Part shown: positions 43,779-53,112 of the stretch, one piece after another
How the letters are laid out: each line of letters opens with the position of its first letter
Numbering within the stretch: the first letter of the stretch is position 1
NCBI RefSeq assembly: GCF_900098925.1
Contig: NZ_LT622358.1
Coordinates: 144,584-208,583, forward strand
Reading direction: 5' to 3'
Length of the DNA: 64,000 nucleotides
Source: Bacillus massiliglaciei
GTDB taxonomy: Bacteria; Bacillota; Bacilli; Bacillales; DSM-1321
Made by a program: the position numbers and the translations under genes
The notes under the pieces: generated by a model
Databases searched by the model: none
What the model was told of the DNA's origin: nothing
Seen by the model: only the letters and a program-made list of their open reading frames with translations

Positions 43779-44941
43779 ATGAATATTACGGGGATTTCCA
43801 TATACACATTGGCAGGACACGAAGCGGAAGAGCTGTCAAAATCACGGGCGCCAAAACGCTGACGCTGGAGAATATTCTTAAGGCCGCAAGTATCCAGAAG
43901 GGCTTGGACATCATCGGCATCATTGACTGCCATTCTCCGGAAGTGATAGAGGAACTGGCTGAGGGAATAAGAGAAGGAACCATTTTAGAGCTGGATGGAG
44001 GCGGTCTTGCCTTCGGAGGGATGACAGTTATACCGGGTTCGGAAATTGAAATCTATGATTCATCCTGCCATGGGCCGATTCACGTGCTGGCCTATTTCCC
44101 AACGCTTGCTTCCATGAAGACATTTTCACGCTGGATGGGCGGGCATATGAAAAATATCGCGTTAAGTTCCCAGCGGATTTACTGTGATGCCAGAACTCTT
44201 CAGGCAAAGGTTCAAGATTTGGGAGGTCTTTTTATTCCGGCCCATGTGTTTACCCCGTTTAAAAGTCTTTACGGAAAAGGTGTGGAATCCAGCCTGAGTG
44301 AGGTGTTTGACCCTGATAGGATTGATGCCGTTGAACTCGGTCTAAGTTCGGATACAGATATGGTCAAGGATATCGAGGAACTCGATTCTTATACATTCCT
44401 GACCAATTCGGATGCACATTCTCTTGGGAAAATAGCGAGGGAATATCAAAAGCTGCGCCTAAAGGCGCCGACATTCGAAGAGTGGAAACTGGCCCTCCGG
44501 GAAGAAGGGGGCAGATGCATCCTGGCCAATTATGGTCTCAATCCGCTGCTCGGAAAGTATCATCATACGGTCTGCGGGAAATGTTTCCGGAAAACGGACG
44601 GGGAGCCGGGCGTATGCCCTGAGTGCGGAAGCAAAACAATCATAAAAGGTGTAGCTTCCCGAATTCAGGAGCTGTCAAAAGTGTCTGTAAGGGGGGACCG
44701 AAGGAAAAGACCGCCTTACATCCACCAGGTGCCTCTTGATTTCATTCCCGGTCTTGGTCCGAAATCGATGGAAAGGCTGCTGGCTGCTTTTGGAACCGAA
44801 ATGAATATCCTTCACCGGGCAAGTGTGGAGGAACTGTCAAAGACGGTAAGCGGGAAACTGGCCGTATTGATTGATCTGGCGAGGAAAGGGGAACTGGCCC
44901 TTGAAGCGGGCGGCGGCGGAAAATATGGAAAAGTGAAATGA
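43775..44941 (+). CDS. Endonuclease Q family DNA repair enzyme (PHP domain)
   Basis: The 388-residue protein has an N-terminal PHP metal site (DFHIHIGRTRSGRAVK, IDCHSPE, GSEIEIYD, PAHVFTPF, TNSDAHSLG). A four-Cys zinc finger follows (CGKCFRKTDGEPGVCPECG), then a helix-hairpin-helix-like end (FIPGLGPKSMERLLAAFG). This is the layout of endonuclease Q, which nicks DNA 5' of deaminated bases such as uracil and hypoxanthine, known in archaea and some Bacillus species. B. subtilis has no such gene next to nudF as far as I recall. Overlap with nudF suggests joint expression. A terminator follows. Confidence 0.88.
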   Translation: MNEYYGDFHIHIGRTRSGRAVKITGAKTLTLENILKAASIQKGLDIIGIIDCHSPEVIEELAEGIREGTILELDGGGLAFGGMTVIPGSEIEIYDSSCHGPIHVLAYFPTLASMKTFSRWMGGHMKNIALSSQRIYCDARTLQAKVQDLGGLFIPAHVFTPFKSLYGKGVESSLSEVFDPDRIDAVELGLSSDTDMVKDIEELDSYTFLTNSDAHSLGKIAREYQKLRLKAPTFEEWKLALREEGGRCILANYGLNPLLGKYHHTVCGKCFRKTDGEPGVCPECGSKTIIKGVASRIQELSKVSVRGDRRKRPPYIHQVPLDFIPGLGPKSMERLLAAFGTEMNILHRASVEELSKTVSGKLAVLIDLARKGELALEAGGGGKYGKVK

Positions 44942-44959
44942 AACACAGCATCTATTAAG

Positions 44960-45000
44960 AAACAGGATTCAGAGCGGCCGCATTCTGGATCCTGTTTTTT
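44960..45000 (+). terminator. Terminator after nudF-endoQ
   Basis: AACAGGATTCAGA and TCTGGATCCTGTT arms are followed by TTTTTT. Confidence 0.85.
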
Positions 45001-45058
45001 GTCTTCCATTTAAAACGGCTTCTTTTTTAGAAAAAGATGCGGCAGCAGAATTTTCATC

Positions 45059-45087
45059 GTCATAAAAAACTAGATTCTTCATAAAAT
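45059..45087 (+). promoter_or_regulatory. Sigma-E promoter of spoIIM
   Basis: GTCATAA (45059-45065) and CATAAAAT (45080-45087) are 14 bases apart, agreeing with sigma-E promoters. A CTAGAT/ATCTAG inverted repeat surrounds the -10. Confidence 0.55.
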
Positions 45088-45115
45088 CTAGTAAGCGAAA
45101 TCAGGAGGATGAGAG

Positions 45116-45763
45116 ATGAAGAGACGAGTTGCCGTACAAAATGCCGCAATGAAACATATTACCGAACATTCTTCTTTATATGTGTTTATTATGGTTCTTT
45201 TTTTGATGGGGGTCATTTTTGGCGCAGTCCTTGTCAACAGCCTTAGCTTCACACAGAAGGAAGACCTATTCTATTATCTGTCCCAATTTTTTGGGCAAGT
45301 ATCTAAAGGAGAGGTAGCAGCTTCTGAAGAAATGTTCACCCAAAGTCTCATGCATAATAGTAAATATATAGGTGTCATTTGGATATTGGGAATTTCGATT
45401 ATCGGCATACCGGTCATACTGCTCCTGCTGTTCCTTAAGGGAATGGTAGTGGGGTTTACAGTTGGATTTCTTGTGAATCAAATGGGATGGAGCGGATTTT
45501 TGCTTTCCTTTGTGTCGATATTGCCGCAAAATATTTTCATCGTCCCGATCTTTATTTTCATCAGTGTGGCAGCCCTGTCCATGTCGATGAAAATGCTTGG
45601 ACGGATTTTTTGGAAACAGGTTAGAGAACCGCTGAGACCCGTCATTTACCGATATGTCTTCTCTTTTGTGTTTTCTTTCATTGTTTTGCTCGGAGCAGGC
45701 GCTTTAGAGGCCTATCTTTCTCCTCCTTTGATGCAGATGGTGTTTGGGATGCTGGAAAAGTGA
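45116..45763 (+). CDS. spoIIM: Stage II sporulation protein M
   Basis: The 215-residue membrane protein has five or more hydrophobic segments, with the SpoIIM family order: a TM near SSLYVFIMVLFLMGVIFG, a loop with the FTQSLMHNSKYIGVIWILG region, then FLKGMVVGFTVGFLVNQMG. It works with SpoIID and SpoIIP to thin septal wall during engulfment. The ribosome binding site is GGAGGA. It is monocistronic, with a sigma-E-type promoter, as expected of a mother-cell gene. Confidence 0.95.
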   Translation: MKRRVAVQNAAMKHITEHSSLYVFIMVLFLMGVIFGAVLVNSLSFTQKEDLFYYLSQFFGQVSKGEVAASEEMFTQSLMHNSKYIGVIWILGISIIGIPVILLLLFLKGMVVGFTVGFLVNQMGWSGFLLSFVSILPQNIFIVPIFIFISVAALSMSMKMLGRIFWKQVREPLRPVIYRYVFSFVFSFIVLLGAGALEAYLSPPLMQMVFGMLEK

Positions 45764-45838
45764 ACAGTCCCTGCTTTTAGATCTACAAGAACACGTGGGC
45801 TCCCATCCTATTGTCTTAGTTTTTCCGCCGCTTGATAA

Positions 45839-45892
45839 AATTCTTATTTAATAAGAATTCTATTTTGACAGTTTTCCCTCTTCTGATATAAT
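45839..45892 (+). promoter_or_regulatory. fur promoter with upstream palindrome
   Basis: TTGACA (45865-45870), a 16-base spacer and TATAAT (45887-45892) with an extended TGA form a near-ideal sigma-A promoter. Just before it, AATTCTTATT-T-AATAAGAATT (45839-45859) is a perfect odd-symmetry palindrome of the size of PerR/Fur family boxes, but only partly like their consensus. Confidence 0.6.
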
Positions 45893-45925
45893 GGAAAAGA
45901 TAGCGGCGCGGGAGGGAATTTAGGT

Positions 45926-46396
45926 ATGGAAAATAGAATTGATAGAATAAAGAAGCAGTTGCACTCGTCCAGCTACAAACTGACACCTCAAAGAGAATCG
46001 ACCGTCCGCGTTTTACTTGAGCATGAAGAGGATCATTTAAGCGCTGAAGACGTTTACCTCCTTGTCAAAGAAAAGTCGCCGGAAATCGGATTGGCAACTG
46101 TATATCGTACACTTGAGTTGCTGACTGAATTGAAAATAGTGGATAAGATCAACTTTGGGGACGGCGTTTCCCGTTATGATCTTAGACAGGAAGGCGCGGC
46201 GCATTTCCATCACCACTTAGTCTGTGTGGAATGCGGTGCAGTCGATGAAATTCAAGAAGATTTACTTGAGGATGTCGAAGCAATCGTCGAGCGCGATTGG
46301 AACTTCAAGATAAAAGATCATAGATTAACCTTCCATGGAATTTGTCATCGGTGCCATGGGAAAGATGAAGACGAAAAAAAGAAAAGTGATGACTGA
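45926..46396 (+). CDS. fur: Ferric uptake regulator Fur
   Basis: The 156-residue Fe-dependent repressor has an N-terminal winged helix (KLTPQRESTVRVLLE, GLATVYRTLELL) and metal-binding residues in HFHHHLVCVECGAV and CHRCHG. The Cys pairs (CVEC and CHRC) form the structural zinc site. It binds iron boxes to control iron uptake. The ATG is preceded by GGGAGGGAA. The strong promoter and palindrome suggest auto- or PerR control. The position between spoIIM and yqzK/xerD is conserved. Confidence 0.96.
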   Translation: MENRIDRIKKQLHSSSYKLTPQRESTVRVLLEHEEDHLSAEDVYLLVKEKSPEIGLATVYRTLELLTELKIVDKINFGDGVSRYDLRQEGAAHFHHHLVCVECGAVDEIQEDLLEDVEAIVERDWNFKIKDHRLTFHGICHRCHGKDEDEKKKSDD

Positions 46397-46427
46397 ACCT
46401 TTTCCGTATTGCGGAAAAGGTTTTTTG
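46396..46427 (+). terminator. Terminator of fur
   Basis: AACCTTTTCCG and CGGAAAAGGTT arms are followed by TTTTTTG. Confidence 0.9.
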
Positions 46428-46544
46428 TACGCTGCGGTTTCAGGATAAAGATGTATAAATCATACCTTCTTTGGCATAGATTGGATAATAGGACAATCTT
46501 TGTGAACCGGCCAGCCGGGCCTTATAGAAAGGAGGAAGATTGAT

Positions 46545-46772
46545 TTGAAGAGCACTTTATCCATGATCCTTCAGACGGCAAAGGTACTTTTTCTTTTTGT
46601 TAGCTTTACTGTTCTTTTTTATATCGGAATGGTATGGTTGAATCAGGAATATGAAAGCTACCACCGGTATGAAGAACCAGAAGGGGCGGCAGTGAAAGTG
46701 GCTAAGTCCGTCGAATCAGAGGATAGGAATTGGCTGGATCGGCTTATGCTGCTCTATTTGAACGGAGAGTAA
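46545..46772 (+). CDS. yqzK: YqzK family protein (DUF4227)
   Basis: The 75-residue protein has one membrane segment ([20 protein letters not shown]) and a C-terminal soluble tail with the conserved [11 protein letters not shown]. Function is unknown. The TTG start is 9 bases after AAAGGAGG. It overlaps the xerD upstream region, suggesting co-expression with xerD. Confidence 0.85.
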   Translation: MKSTLSMILQTAKVLFLFVSFTVLFYIGMVWLNQEYESYHRYEEPEGAAVKVAKSVESEDRNWLDRLMLLYLNGE

Positions 46773-46777
46773 TGTGC

Positions 46778-47671
46778 ATGGAAGAACAACTGAAGGATTT
46801 TATTCATTATTTGACAGTGGAAAAGGGACTTGCTAAAAATACAATCATTTCTTATGAGCGTGATTTGAAATCTTATATGCTGTATATACGAAATGTCGAA
46901 GTATTATCAAGCTGGAATGATTGCCGAAGGATGAATATTATGCATTTCTTAGCCCATCTGAAGGATCAGGGGAAATCATCTAAAACGATCGCAAGGCATA
47001 TTGCCTCGATTCGTTCTTTTCATCAGTTTCTTTTGAGGGAAAAAACTGCTGAGCAGGATCCTTCCATTCATATAGAAACTCCTCAGCCGGAAAGGAGCCT
47101 TCCTAAGGTTCTGGGGATGGAAGAGGTGGAGGCTCTGATGGAGGCGCCTAAGACGTCAGATGAGTACGGTCTTCGAGATAAAGCGATGCTGGAGCTTCTG
47201 TATGCCACCGGGATGCGCGTCAGTGAGATGATTCAGCTGGATGTCAGCGATGTGCATTCAACCATGGGGTTTGTCCGCTGTGTGGGGAAGGGGAATAAAG
47301 AACGGATTATTCCTATTGGACATACCGCTCTTTCGGCGATTGAGGCGTATTTGGAAAAAGGCAGAGGCGCCTTGGCCAGCCGAAAGCACCGGACAGATTC
47401 CTTGTTTTTGAACCATCATGGAAACCGTCTGACCAGGCAGGGTTTTTGGAAAATCCTGAAGAAACTGGGGAAGGAAGCCAGAATTGAAAAGGAAATAACC
47501 CCGCATATTCTGCGGCATTCTTTTGCAACCCACCTTTTGATGAACGGAGCCGACTTACGGGCCGTTCAAGAAATGCTCGGGCATGCAGATATCTCGACGA
47601 CCCAGATCTATACTCATATTTCCAATGTGAGAATTAAAGATGTGTATACGAAGTTTCATCCGCGTGCATAA
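46778..47671 (+). CDS. xerD: Tyrosine recombinase XerD (RipX)
   Basis: The 297-residue recombinase resolves chromosome dimers at dif with CodV/XerC. It has a SAM-like N-terminal domain ([23 protein letters not shown]) and the catalytic domain with Arg in ATGMRVSEM, HxxR in [10 protein letters not shown], His in [10 protein letters not shown], and the Tyr nucleophile in QIYTHI. ATG 46778 is chosen for spacing to GGAGAG; an ATG at 46772 lies too close. It is co-transcribed with yqzK. Confidence 0.96.
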   Translation: MEEQLKDFIHYLTVEKGLAKNTIISYERDLKSYMLYIRNVEVLSSWNDCRRMNIMHFLAHLKDQGKSSKTIARHIASIRSFHQFLLREKTAEQDPSIHIETPQPERSLPKVLGMEEVEALMEAPKTSDEYGLRDKAMLELLYATGMRVSEMIQLDVSDVHSTMGFVRCVGKGNKERIIPIGHTALSAIEAYLEKGRGALASRKHRTDSLFLNHHGNRLTRQGFWKILKKLGKEARIEKEITPHILRHSFATHLLMNGADLRAVQEMLGHADISTTQIYTHISNVRIKDVYTKFHPRA

Positions 47672-47741
47672 CTAGTATAGAAGATTCGTAGGAAACGGGC
47701 TCAGGGAGTCTGTTTCCCCTTTATTTTGAAAGAAAAATAAA

Positions 47742-47787
47742 TTGTTTCTGATAGGAGAATCGTTTACACTATAGAAGTCAGACTTCT
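47742..47787 (+). promoter_or_regulatory. Promoter and palindromic operator candidate of deoB
   Basis: TTGTTT (47742-47747) and TACACT (47765-47770) are 17 bases apart. They are followed directly by the perfect palindrome AGAAGTC-A-GACTTCT (47773-47787), placed at the expected transcription start. Confidence 0.45.
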
Positions 47788-47898
47788 GACGTTGCACACG
47801 CTTACATCCCTTTACATACAAGATAGGTTAAAGAAGTCATAAAAGGGGAAATATAGAAACATAATCGAAAAAGGTTTACTATTTTAGGAGGGGTAACC

Positions 47899-49086
47899 AT
47901 GGAAAAGAAATTCAAACGTATTTTTGTTGCTGTAATGGATTCTGTCGGAATCGGCGAAGCGCCTGATGCTGATTTGTTTGGAGATAAAGGAGCCGATACA
48001 CTCGGCCATATTGCTGAGAGAATGGGCGGCCTGAACATGCCTGTACTGGGACGGATGGGATTAAGCAATATCCGTGAAATTAAAGGGATTGAAAAGGCGG
48101 AGAAGCCTCTTGCCTATTATACAAAAATGAAGGAAGCTTCAACGGGCAAAGATACCATGACTGGACACTGGGAGATCATGGGCTTGAATATCTCGACACC
48201 GTTCCGGGTTTTCCCAAATGGCTTTCCTGAGCTGCTTATTAATGAATTGGAAGCGAAAACCGGCCATGCCATTATCGGGAATAAGCCGGCGAGCGGAACA
48301 GAAATTATTGAAGAGCTTGGCGAGGAGCATATGAAGACAGGAGCATTGATTGTTTACACATCTGCTGACTCTGTCTTGCAAATTGCCGCCCATGAAGATG
48401 TCGTGCCTTTGGACGAGCTGTATAAAATCTGTGAAGAGGTGCGTGAAATCACGCTGGCAGATGAATTTAAGGTCGGCCGTGTCATTGCAAGGCCGTTTAT
48501 CGGGGAACCAGGAAACTTCAAGCGAACTTCGAACCGCCACGATTATGCCCTTAAACCATTTAACAGGACGGTTATGGATGAATTGAAGGATGGCGGCTAT
48601 GATGTTTTGGCTATCGGTAAGATTTCTGATATCTTTGACGGAGAAGGTGTGACAGAGTCTCTAAGAACCGTTTCCAATATGGACGGTATGGACAAATTTG
48701 TTGAGACCATTGACAGAGATTTCACGGGTCTGAGCTTCTTGAACTTAGTGGACTTCGATGCATTGTACGGCCATCGCCGTGATCCTGAAGGGTACGGAAA
48801 GGCACTTGAAGAATTCGACGCACGGATGCCTGAAGTGCTTGATAAATTAACGGAAGATGACTTACTGATTATCACCGCTGATCACGGGAATGATCCAGTG
48901 CATGAAGGTACGGACCATACCCGTGAATATGTTCCATTGCTGGTTTATTCTAAAGCTTTCAAAGAAGGCAAAGAGCTGCCGGTAAGAAATACGTTTGCAG
49001 ATGTCGGAATGACTGTTGCGGCAAACTTTGATGTCAAGCTTCCGTCATACGGAATGAACATTTTAGGAGATATCGAAAAAAAATAA
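47899..49086 (+). CDS. deoB: Phosphopentomutase
   Basis: The 395-residue enzyme of the alkaline phosphatase superfamily interconverts (deoxy)ribose 1- and 5-phosphates. Metal-site regions are [28 protein letters not shown] (Thr nucleophile region), [13 protein letters not shown] and [23 protein letters not shown]. The ribosome binding site AGGAGGGG is strong. It heads the deoB-pupG-pdp salvage group. Confidence 0.96.
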   Translation: MEKKFKRIFVAVMDSVGIGEAPDADLFGDKGADTLGHIAERMGGLNMPVLGRMGLSNIREIKGIEKAEKPLAYYTKMKEASTGKDTMTGHWEIMGLNISTPFRVFPNGFPELLINELEAKTGHAIIGNKPASGTEIIEELGEEHMKTGALIVYTSADSVLQIAAHEDVVPLDELYKICEEVREITLADEFKVGRVIARPFIGEPGNFKRTSNRHDYALKPFNRTVMDELKDGGYDVLAIGKISDIFDGEGVTESLRTVSNMDGMDKFVETIDRDFTGLSFLNLVDFDALYGHRRDPEGYGKALEEFDARMPEVLDKLTEDDLLIITADHGNDPVHEGTDHTREYVPLLVYSKAFKEGKELPVRNTFADVGMTVAANFDVKLPSYGMNILGDIEKK

Positions 49087-49095
49087 ATTGACCAA

Positions 49096-49133
49096 AGCGC
49101 AAACTAATCCGGACAGAAGGATTAGTTTGCGCT
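49096..49133 (+). other. Intercistronic hairpin deoB/pupG
   Basis: AGCGCAAACTAATCC and GGATTAGTTTGCGCT form a 15-base perfect stem around an 8-base loop, without a following T run. It may be an RNA stabilising or processing element rather than a terminator. Confidence 0.6.
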
Positions 49134-49160
49134 GCTGAAAAAGCTGAAGGGGGAAATAGA

Positions 49161-49973
49161 ATGTACGAAAAAGCAGAACGTGCTGCGGCTTATATTAAAG
49201 GAAAGTTGGATACTGTTCCTGAAATCGGGCTGATATTAGGATCAGGACTCGGTGTACTTGCCGACGAAATTCAGAATCCGGTTGCCATCCCATATGAGGA
49301 GATTCCGGAATTTCCAGTGTCAACTGTGGCAGGACATGCAGGAAGATTGGTTATCGGTGAATTAAGCGGGAAGAGAGTTATTGCGATGCAGGGCCGCTTT
49401 CATTTCTATGAAGGCTATACCATGGATAAAGTGACGTTCCCTGTCCGCGTTATGAAGCTTCTCGGTGTAGAAAAGCTGATTGTGACCAATGCGGCAGGAA
49501 GCGTCAACGAATCCTTTACACCAGGCGATTTAATGATCATTACCGACCATATCAATTGTATGGGTGCAAATCCTTTGATTGGTTCGAATGATGAAAGATT
49601 CGGCCCAAGGTTCCCTGATATGTCTGAAGCGTATAATAAAGAAATGAGAATGCTGGCTAAAGACATAGCAGATGCTCAGGGGCTTGATGTGAAAGAAGGA
49701 GTTTACGTAGGAAACTCAGGACCTACATATGAAACACCGTCCGAGGTTAAGATGGCCCGGATTCTTGGAGGGGACGCAGTCGGAATGTCTACTGTGCCGG
49801 AAGTAATCGTGGCAAGGCACAGCGGAATAAAAGTGCTTGGCATCTCCTGCATCACCAACATGGCTGCGGGTATCCTCGATCAGCCGTTATCACATGAAGA
49901 AGTAATCGAGACAACGGAAAAAGTAAGAAACAGCTTTTTAAGCTTCATCAAAGAAATTACTGAAAAAATATGA
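49161..49973 (+). CDS. pupG: Purine nucleoside phosphorylase
   Basis: This 270-residue trimeric-type phosphorylase (guanosine/inosine) shows [15 protein letters not shown] (phosphate site), [11 protein letters not shown], the family signature around [11 protein letters not shown], and the base-binding [12 protein letters not shown] and [13 protein letters not shown]. It splits purine nucleosides to base and (deoxy)ribose 1-phosphate, which DeoB then converts. The ribosome binding site is AAGGGGG. It is followed almost directly by pdp. Confidence 0.96.
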   Translation: MYEKAERAAAYIKGKLDTVPEIGLILGSGLGVLADEIQNPVAIPYEEIPEFPVSTVAGHAGRLVIGELSGKRVIAMQGRFHFYEGYTMDKVTFPVRVMKLLGVEKLIVTNAAGSVNESFTPGDLMIITDHINCMGANPLIGSNDERFGPRFPDMSEAYNKEMRMLAKDIADAQGLDVKEGVYVGNSGPTYETPSEVKMARILGGDAVGMSTVPEVIVARHSGIKVLGISCITNMAAGILDQPLSHEEVIETTEKVRNSFLSFIKEITEKI

Positions 49974-49990
49974 TGAAGGGAGGTCTCCCT

Positions 49991-51295
49991 ATGAGAATGG
50001 TGGATTTAATCGAGAAGAAACGTGATGGAAAAGAACTGACTGCAGAAGAAATCCAGTTTATTATTCAGGGATTCACGGATGGTTCCATTCCTGATTATCA
50101 AATGAGCGCCTGGGCCATGGCTGTCTATTTCATGGGAATGACGGAAAAGGAACGGGCAGATTTGACAATGGCGATGGTGGAATCGGGCGATCAAATTGAT
50201 CTTTCTGCCATAAAAGGAATCAAAGTGGATAAGCACTCAACAGGCGGCGTCGGTGATACGACCACGCTTGTTTTGGGACCTTTGGTTGCAGCAGCAGGTG
50301 TGCCGGTTGCCAAAATGTCAGGCAGGGGACTGGGCCATACGGGCGGAACAATCGATAAACTGGAGGCTGTAGAAGGCTTCCATGTTGAAATTGAGAATGA
50401 AGAATTCATCGAATTGGTGAATAAGAATAAAATCGCGGTCATCGGCCAGAGCGGAAACCTGACTCCGGCGGATAAAAAGCTGTATGCTCTGCGTGACGTG
50501 ACGGCTACAGTTAACAGTATTGCTTTGATTGCGAGCTCAATTATGAGCAAGAAAATTGCTGCAGGTGCTGATGCCATTGTTCTTGATGTAAAAACCGGAG
50601 CAGGCGCATTCATGAAGTCCTTAGAAGATTCTGAGGAGCTTGCGAAAGCGATGGTCCGAATCGGGAATAATGTCGGCCGGAATACAATGGCTGTCATTTC
50701 AGATATGTCCCAGCCGCTCGGATATGCCATTGGAAATGCGCTGGAAGTGAAAGAAGCCATTGATACACTGAAGGGAGAAGGTCCTGAAGATTTAACGGAA
50801 CTTTCCTTAACACTTGGCAGCAATATGGTATATTTGGCCAAGAAAGCCAGTTCCCTTGAAGAGGCCAGAGAGATGCTGCTGAATGCTATTAAAGATGGCT
50901 CTGCTTTAGAATCTTTCAAAACATTCCTTTCTGCACAGGGAGGCGACGGTTCGGTCATTGACCATCCTGAAAAACTTCCTCAAGCGAAGTTTGCGTTCGA
51001 GCTTGAAGCAAAGGAAGACGGATTTGTTTCTGAAATCGTGGCCGATGAAGTAGGAACGGCTGCAATGCTGCTTGGAGCAGGAAGAGCGACAAAGGAATCG
51101 GAAATCGATTTGGCTGTAGGACTTATGCTTCGGAAGAAAATAGGCGATGAAGTAAAAAAAGGCGAATCGCTTGTAACGATTTACAGCAATTTCGAGGATG
51201 TATCGGCAGTGAAAGACAAACTGTCTGAAAATATTATCCTCTCTAAAGAAAAGGTTGCAAAGCCAACCTTAATTTATAAGGAAATCCATGCGTGA
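49991..51295 (+). CDS. pdp: Pyrimidine-nucleoside phosphorylase
   Basis: The 434-residue enzyme uses thymidine, uridine and deoxyuridine. Features are [20 protein letters not shown], the phosphate site [18 protein letters not shown], the signature [17 protein letters not shown] and [14 protein letters not shown] 49991 is 7 bases after GGGAGG; the Shine-Dalgarno lies in a short AGGGA/TCCCT hairpin next to the start. It is the last gene of the salvage operon, with a strong terminator behind. Confidence 0.96.
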   Translation: MRMVDLIEKKRDGKELTAEEIQFIIQGFTDGSIPDYQMSAWAMAVYFMGMTEKERADLTMAMVESGDQIDLSAIKGIKVDKHSTGGVGDTTTLVLGPLVAAAGVPVAKMSGRGLGHTGGTIDKLEAVEGFHVEIENEEFIELVNKNKIAVIGQSGNLTPADKKLYALRDVTATVNSIALIASSIMSKKIAAGADAIVLDVKTGAGAFMKSLEDSEELAKAMVRIGNNVGRNTMAVISDMSQPLGYAIGNALEVKEAIDTLKGEGPEDLTELSLTLGSNMVYLAKKASSLEEAREMLLNAIKDGSALESFKTFLSAQGGDGSVIDHPEKLPQAKFAFELEAKEDGFVSEIVADEVGTAAMLLGAGRATKESEIDLAVGLMLRKKIGDEVKKGESLVTIYSNFEDVSAVKDKLSENIILSKEKVAKPTLIYKEIHA

Positions 51296-51306
51296 GTTAC
51301 AGCATA

Positions 51307-51337
51307 AAAAGCGGACCGAAATGGTTCGCTTTTTTTG
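51307..51337 (+). terminator. Terminator of deoB-pupG-pdp
   Basis: AAAGCGGACC and GGTTCGCTTT arms are followed by TTTTT. Confidence 0.85.
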
Positions 51338-51404
51338 TTTGAACAGAAAATTCTTCAGCCTCTATATTTCCTGACAATTATTTTCTTAAAACAACATCCT
51401 GTTT

Positions 51405-51433
51405 GTATAAAACTGGTTATGTTGGAAAAAATG
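51405..51433 (+). promoter_or_regulatory. Sigma-F (forespore) promoter of dacF
   Basis: GTATA (51405-51409) and GGAAAAAATG (51424-51433) match the sigma-F elements GYATA and GGNNANAHTR with a 14-base spacer, 30 bases before the dacF start. Confidence 0.65.
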
Positions 51434-51462
51434 GAAAATGATAATGAATGGAGGGTATGGAG

Positions 51463-52629
51463 ATGAAGCTGATTCTATCACTTTTTTTAACCTTTTCTCT
51501 GATTAGCGGTTTCCATGGCCAGCATACGCTGGCAGCTGACAATAAAGTTTCTGACCTTGCAAAAGGGGCAAAATCGGCCATATTGATTGAAAGAGATACA
51601 GGGAAAGCCCTGTATGACAAAAATGCCGATGAAAAGCTATCCCCCGCAAGCATGACAAAAATCATGACGATGCTTTTAATCATGGAAGCCCTGGATAAAG
51701 GAGATTTGACGCTTAAAGAGAAAATAAGAACGAGCGAGTATGCGGCATCAATGGGCGGTTCTCAAATTTTCCTGGAACCAGGAGAAGAAATGACAGTTGA
51801 GGAAATGCTGAAGGGAATTTCAATTGGATCAGCAAATGATGCCTCCGTTGCCATGGCAGAAAGACTTGCCGGTTCCGAAGAAGAATTTGTAAAGAAGATG
51901 AATGAAAAAGCCAAACAGCTTGGGCTGAAAAACACCAAGTTTCAAAATGCTACTGGGCTGCCGGTGAAAGATCATTACAGCTCTGCCCGCGACATGGCCG
52001 TAATGGCAAAAGAATTATTGAAATATGATTTAATCACCAGGTTCACAGGAACGTATGAAGATTATCTTCGCGAAGATACAAAGAAGAAATTCTGGCTGGT
52101 TAATACAAATCGGCTCGTTAAATTTTATCCTGGCGTAGACGGGCTGAAGACAGGTTTTACTAATGAGGCGAAATACTGTCTGACAGCCACTGCAAAGAAA
52201 GGCAATATGCGTGTAATCGCTATTGTATTTGGGGCTCCAAGCCCTAAAGAAAGGAATGCGCAGGTAACCAAAATGCTTGATTACGCATTCTCTCAGTACG
52301 AAACCCACCCGATATATAAGCGCGGAGAGGTTCTGATGGATTCTCACATAAGCAAAGGAAATAAAAAGACCGTAGCAGGGGTGACAAGCGAACCAATTTC
52401 CGTTCTCACGAAAAAAGGTGTTTCTTCTAAAGATTTTCAAAAGAAAATCATCATGGAGAAAGATTTGAAGGCACCGGTCAAAAAAGGCGATCAAATCGGC
52501 ACACTCCAGCTGAAGAAAGATGGAAAAGTGTACATCGAGTCGCCGATCACTGCTAAGGAAACAGTGAAAGAAGCATCATGGTGGCAGCTCTATAAGAGAG
52601 CATTCGGCATGTTCACCAAGATTCAGTAG
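51463..52629 (+). CDS. dacF: D-alanyl-D-alanine carboxypeptidase DacF (PBP I*-type)
   Basis: The 388-residue low-molecular-mass penicillin-binding protein has a signal peptide (LILSLFLTFSLISGFHG, cleavage near LAA). Catalytic motifs are SMTK (SxxK, in SPASMTKIMTML), SAN (SxN, in ISIGSANDAS) and KTG (in GLKTGFT). The C-terminal PBP5-like domain ends in an amphipathic membrane anchor (WWQLYKRAFGMF). It trims spore peptidoglycan in the forespore. ATG 51463 is 7 bases from GGAGGG. The sigma-F-type promoter fits its known compartment, and spoIIA follows. Confidence 0.95.
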   Translation: MKLILSLFLTFSLISGFHGQHTLAADNKVSDLAKGAKSAILIERDTGKALYDKNADEKLSPASMTKIMTMLLIMEALDKGDLTLKEKIRTSEYAASMGGSQIFLEPGEEMTVEEMLKGISIGSANDASVAMAERLAGSEEEFVKKMNEKAKQLGLKNTKFQNATGLPVKDHYSSARDMAVMAKELLKYDLITRFTGTYEDYLREDTKKKFWLVNTNRLVKFYPGVDGLKTGFTNEAKYCLTATAKKGNMRVIAIVFGAPSPKERNAQVTKMLDYAFSQYETHPIYKRGEVLMDSHISKGNKKTVAGVTSEPISVLTKKGVSSKDFQKKIIMEKDLKAPVKKGDQIGTLQLKKDGKVYIESPITAKETVKEASWWQLYKRAFGMFTKIQ

Positions 52630-52664
52630 CAGATCGTGTCTAAAGCAATCATATAAGAGGAGCT

Positions 52665-52723
52665 TTCGGCGAAAGGCCACTAGTTTTGCTGTCAGGGAGG
52701 ATTAGCAGGGGCAAGAGGAGAAT
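52665..52723 (+). promoter_or_regulatory. Sigma-H promoter of the spoIIA operon (with weak 0A-box)
   Basis: GGAGGATTA (52696-52704) and GGAGAAT (52717-52723) separated by 12 bases match the sigma-H pattern RnAGGAWWW-N11/12-RnnGAAT at every position. Upstream TTCGGCG (52665-52671) differs from a Spo0A box by one base. Confidence 0.75.
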
Positions 52724-52760
52724 TTCACTTACTAGAAGACAGAGAGGGAGGCTGTTCATA

Positions 52761-53111
52761 GTGAGTCTGATCATAAACTTAGAAGCGAAGGACAGAGTAC
52801 TATGCATTCGTCTGAAAGGCGAATTGGATCACCATACAGCGGGGGAATTAAGAGAAGAGGCAGAAGCTGCCATCCAGAGGCATCGCATTAAACATATTGT
52901 CTTAAATCTTGAAGAACTGCATTTTATGGACAGTTCAGGACTTGGCGTTATTCTGGGCCGGTATAAACAGATTAAAGAAACTCAGGGAGAAATGGTGGTT
53001 TGCGCAATTTCGCCTCCAATCAAGCGATTATTCGAAATGTCAGGGCTCTTTAAAATTGTTAAAATGGAGTTATCAGAACAGAATGCATTGCAAAGATTGG
53101 GGGTTGCATAA
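52761..53111 (+). CDS. spoIIAA: Anti-sigma-F factor antagonist SpoIIAA
   Basis: The 116-residue STAS-domain protein frees sigma-F from SpoIIAB when unphosphorylated. The phosphorylated Ser is in [16 protein letters not shown]. The start of the domain [16 protein letters not shown] and the end [11 protein letters not shown] match SpoIIAA. GTG 52761 follows GGGAGG by 8 bases; the longer in-frame start lies in the sigma-H promoter. It is first of the three-gene spoIIA operon. Confidence 0.96.
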   Translation: MSLIINLEAKDRVLCIRLKGELDHHTAGELREEAEAAIQRHRIKHIVLNLEELHFMDSSGLGVILGRYKQIKETQGEMVVCAISPPIKRLFEMSGLFKIVKMELSEQNALQRLGVA

Positions 53112-53112
53112 C

